From contig OX326958.1 in assembly GCA_946800325.1 (NCBI GenBank), positions 32,471,314-32,535,313 on the forward strand: a stretch of DNA of 64,000 nt. Direction: 5' to 3'. Both the position numbers and the translations under genes were made by a program. Shown here piece after piece: positions 62,771 through 64,000 of the stretch. This stretch comes from Luzula sylvatica. Lineage: Eukaryota > Streptophyta > Magnoliopsida > Poales > Juncaceae. Each line of letters opens with the position of its first letter. Positions within the stretch are counted from its first letter, which is position 1. Below the pieces are notes generated by a model that was not told where the DNA came from, searched no databases, and was given only the letters and a program-made list of their open reading frames with translations.

Positions 62771-64000
62771 GTAGTAAAAGATACGATACAAATGATCTCA
62801 AAACACGTTATTTGAACTCCACAAAGCGCTAAAATCTGGTTTTGAATCGAAAAACAAACTTTCTTAGTGTTTGTGAAATTTGGTGAAAATTTATGTAGTA
62901 AAAGATACGATACAAATGATCTCAAAACACGTTATTTGAACTCCACAAAGCGTTAAAATCTTGTTTTGTATCGAAAAACAAAATTTCTTAGTGTTTGTGA
63001 AATTTGGTGAAAAGTTATGTAGTAAAAGATACGATACAAATGATCTAAAACACGTTATTTGAACTCCTCAAAGCGTTAAAATCTTGTTTTGAATCGAAAA
63101 ACAAACTTTCTTAGTGTTTGTGAAATGTGGTGAAAAGTTATGTAGTAAAAGATACGATACAAATGATCTCAAAACACGTTATTTGAACTCCTCAAAGCGT
63201 TAAAATCTTGTTTTGAATCGAAAAACAGACTTTCTTAGTGTTTGTGAAATTTGGTGAAAAGTTATGTAGTCAGAAGATACGATACAAAAGATCTAAAAAC
63301 ATGTTATTTGAACTCCTCAAAGCGCTAAAATCTTGTTTTGAATCGAAAAACAAACTTTCTTAGTGTTTGTGAAATTTGGTGAAAATTTATGTAGTAAAAG
63401 ATACGATACAAATGATCTCAAAACACGTTATTTGAACTCCACAAAGCGTTAAAATCTTGTTTTGTATCGAAAAACAAACTTTCTTAGTGTTTGTGAAATT
63501 TGGTGAAAAGTTATGTAGTAAAAGATACGATACAAATGATCTAAAACACGTTATTTGAACTCCTCAAAGCGTTAAAATCTGGTTTTGAATCGAAAAACAA
63601 ACTTTTTTAGTGTTTGTGAAATTTGGTGAAAATTTATGTAGTAAAAGATACGATACAAATGATCTCAAAACACGTTATTTGAACTCCACAAAGCGTTAAA
63701 ATCTTGTTTTGAATCGAAAAATAAACTTTCTTAGTGTTTGTGAAATTTGGTGAAAAGTTATGTAGTAAAAGATACGATACAACTGATCTCAAAACACGTT
63801 ATTTGAAGTCCACAAAGTGCTAAAATCTTGTTTTGAATCGAAAAACAAACTTTCTTAGTGATTGTGAAATTTGGTGAAAAATAATGTAGTAAAAGATACG
63901 ATACAAATGATCTAAAAACACGTTATTTGAACTCCCCAAAGCGTTAAAATCTTGTTTTGAATCGAAAAACAAACTTTCTTAGTGTTTGTGAAATTTGGTG

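Larger units (their letters stand above)
57910..64000 (-). repeat. 124-bp satellite array, inverted arm
   Basis: Same 124-bp family on the minus strand, about 49 monomers. Plus-strand text shows the reverse complement, for example AAACTTTCTTAGTGTTTGTG and ACACGTTATTTGAACTCC. The variants are shared with the other arms (GAAATTCGGCG, GTTAATTGAAATCATC, GATACGACACAAATG), so it belongs to the same array family. Higher-order periods are shorter: 992 bp, 970 bp and 372 bp. It runs off the right edge. Confidence 0.96.

Noticed and set aside
1..64000. CENP-B box, telomere repeats or rDNA spacer repeats
   Set aside because: I looked for a CENP-B-type core and for TTTAGGG-type tandem runs and saw none. 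No rRNA sequence flanks the array, so an rDNA spacer origin is unsupported.

Overview
The window is almost entirely one satellite DNA array from a nuclear genome, most likely a flowering plant. I see no protein-coding gene, tRNA, rRNA, CRISPR array or bacterial-type operon. The unit is an AT-rich monomer of 124 bp (about 29% GC by hand count of one copy), present in roughly 500 copies. The plant assignment rests on inference: a long AT-rich satellite with nested higher-order repeats, interrupted by a 1.66-kb solo LTR with a plant-like TATA box and CT-rich leader. I do not recognise the satellite family by name. A centromeric or pericentromeric position is plausible, but nothing in the sequence proves it.

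Layout: 1-35303 is satellite in one orientation. 35304-36960 is a single non-satellite insert, with 7-bp inverted ends TGATGTG/CACATCA and flanked by a 5-bp CATAA target-site duplication; I read it as a solo LTR of an LTR retrotransposon. 36961-57709 continues the same satellite in the same orientation and in perfect register. 57710-57909 is a run of exactly 200 N (assembly gap). 57910-64000 is the same satellite in the opposite orientation.

Monomer variants do not follow one another at random. They form higher-order repeats (HORs) that can be phased on two markers: a 102-bp monomer lacking 22 bp, and a monomer reading TTTGTGTCGTATC instead of TTTGTATCGTATC. Marker spacings fall into a small set: 3205, 2089, 1593, 970, 2461, 2417, 2830, 3679 and 2957 bp. 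Each equals a whole number of 124-bp units minus 22 bp per short monomer, within +3 bp. Tandem blocks include 3205 bp (227-6207 and about 15315-23560), 3059 bp = 2089+970 (about 21535-30775), 3682 bp = 2089+1593 (about 39720-48490) and 3186 bp = 2x1593 (about 45638-55385). Larger near-identical copies occur at offsets of 7336, 14220 and 15008 bp. This is the pattern expected from repeated unequal exchange or segmental amplification.

The solo LTR is the most informative unit. Its minus strand carries a TATA box and then a (CT)16 tract, so any transcript would run leftward into the satellite. It also holds twelve copies of a 14-bp near-palindrome, a degenerate series around GAAGAAAGCT, and a strong hairpin. 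Short open frames in the satellite and LTR are by-products of the repeats.
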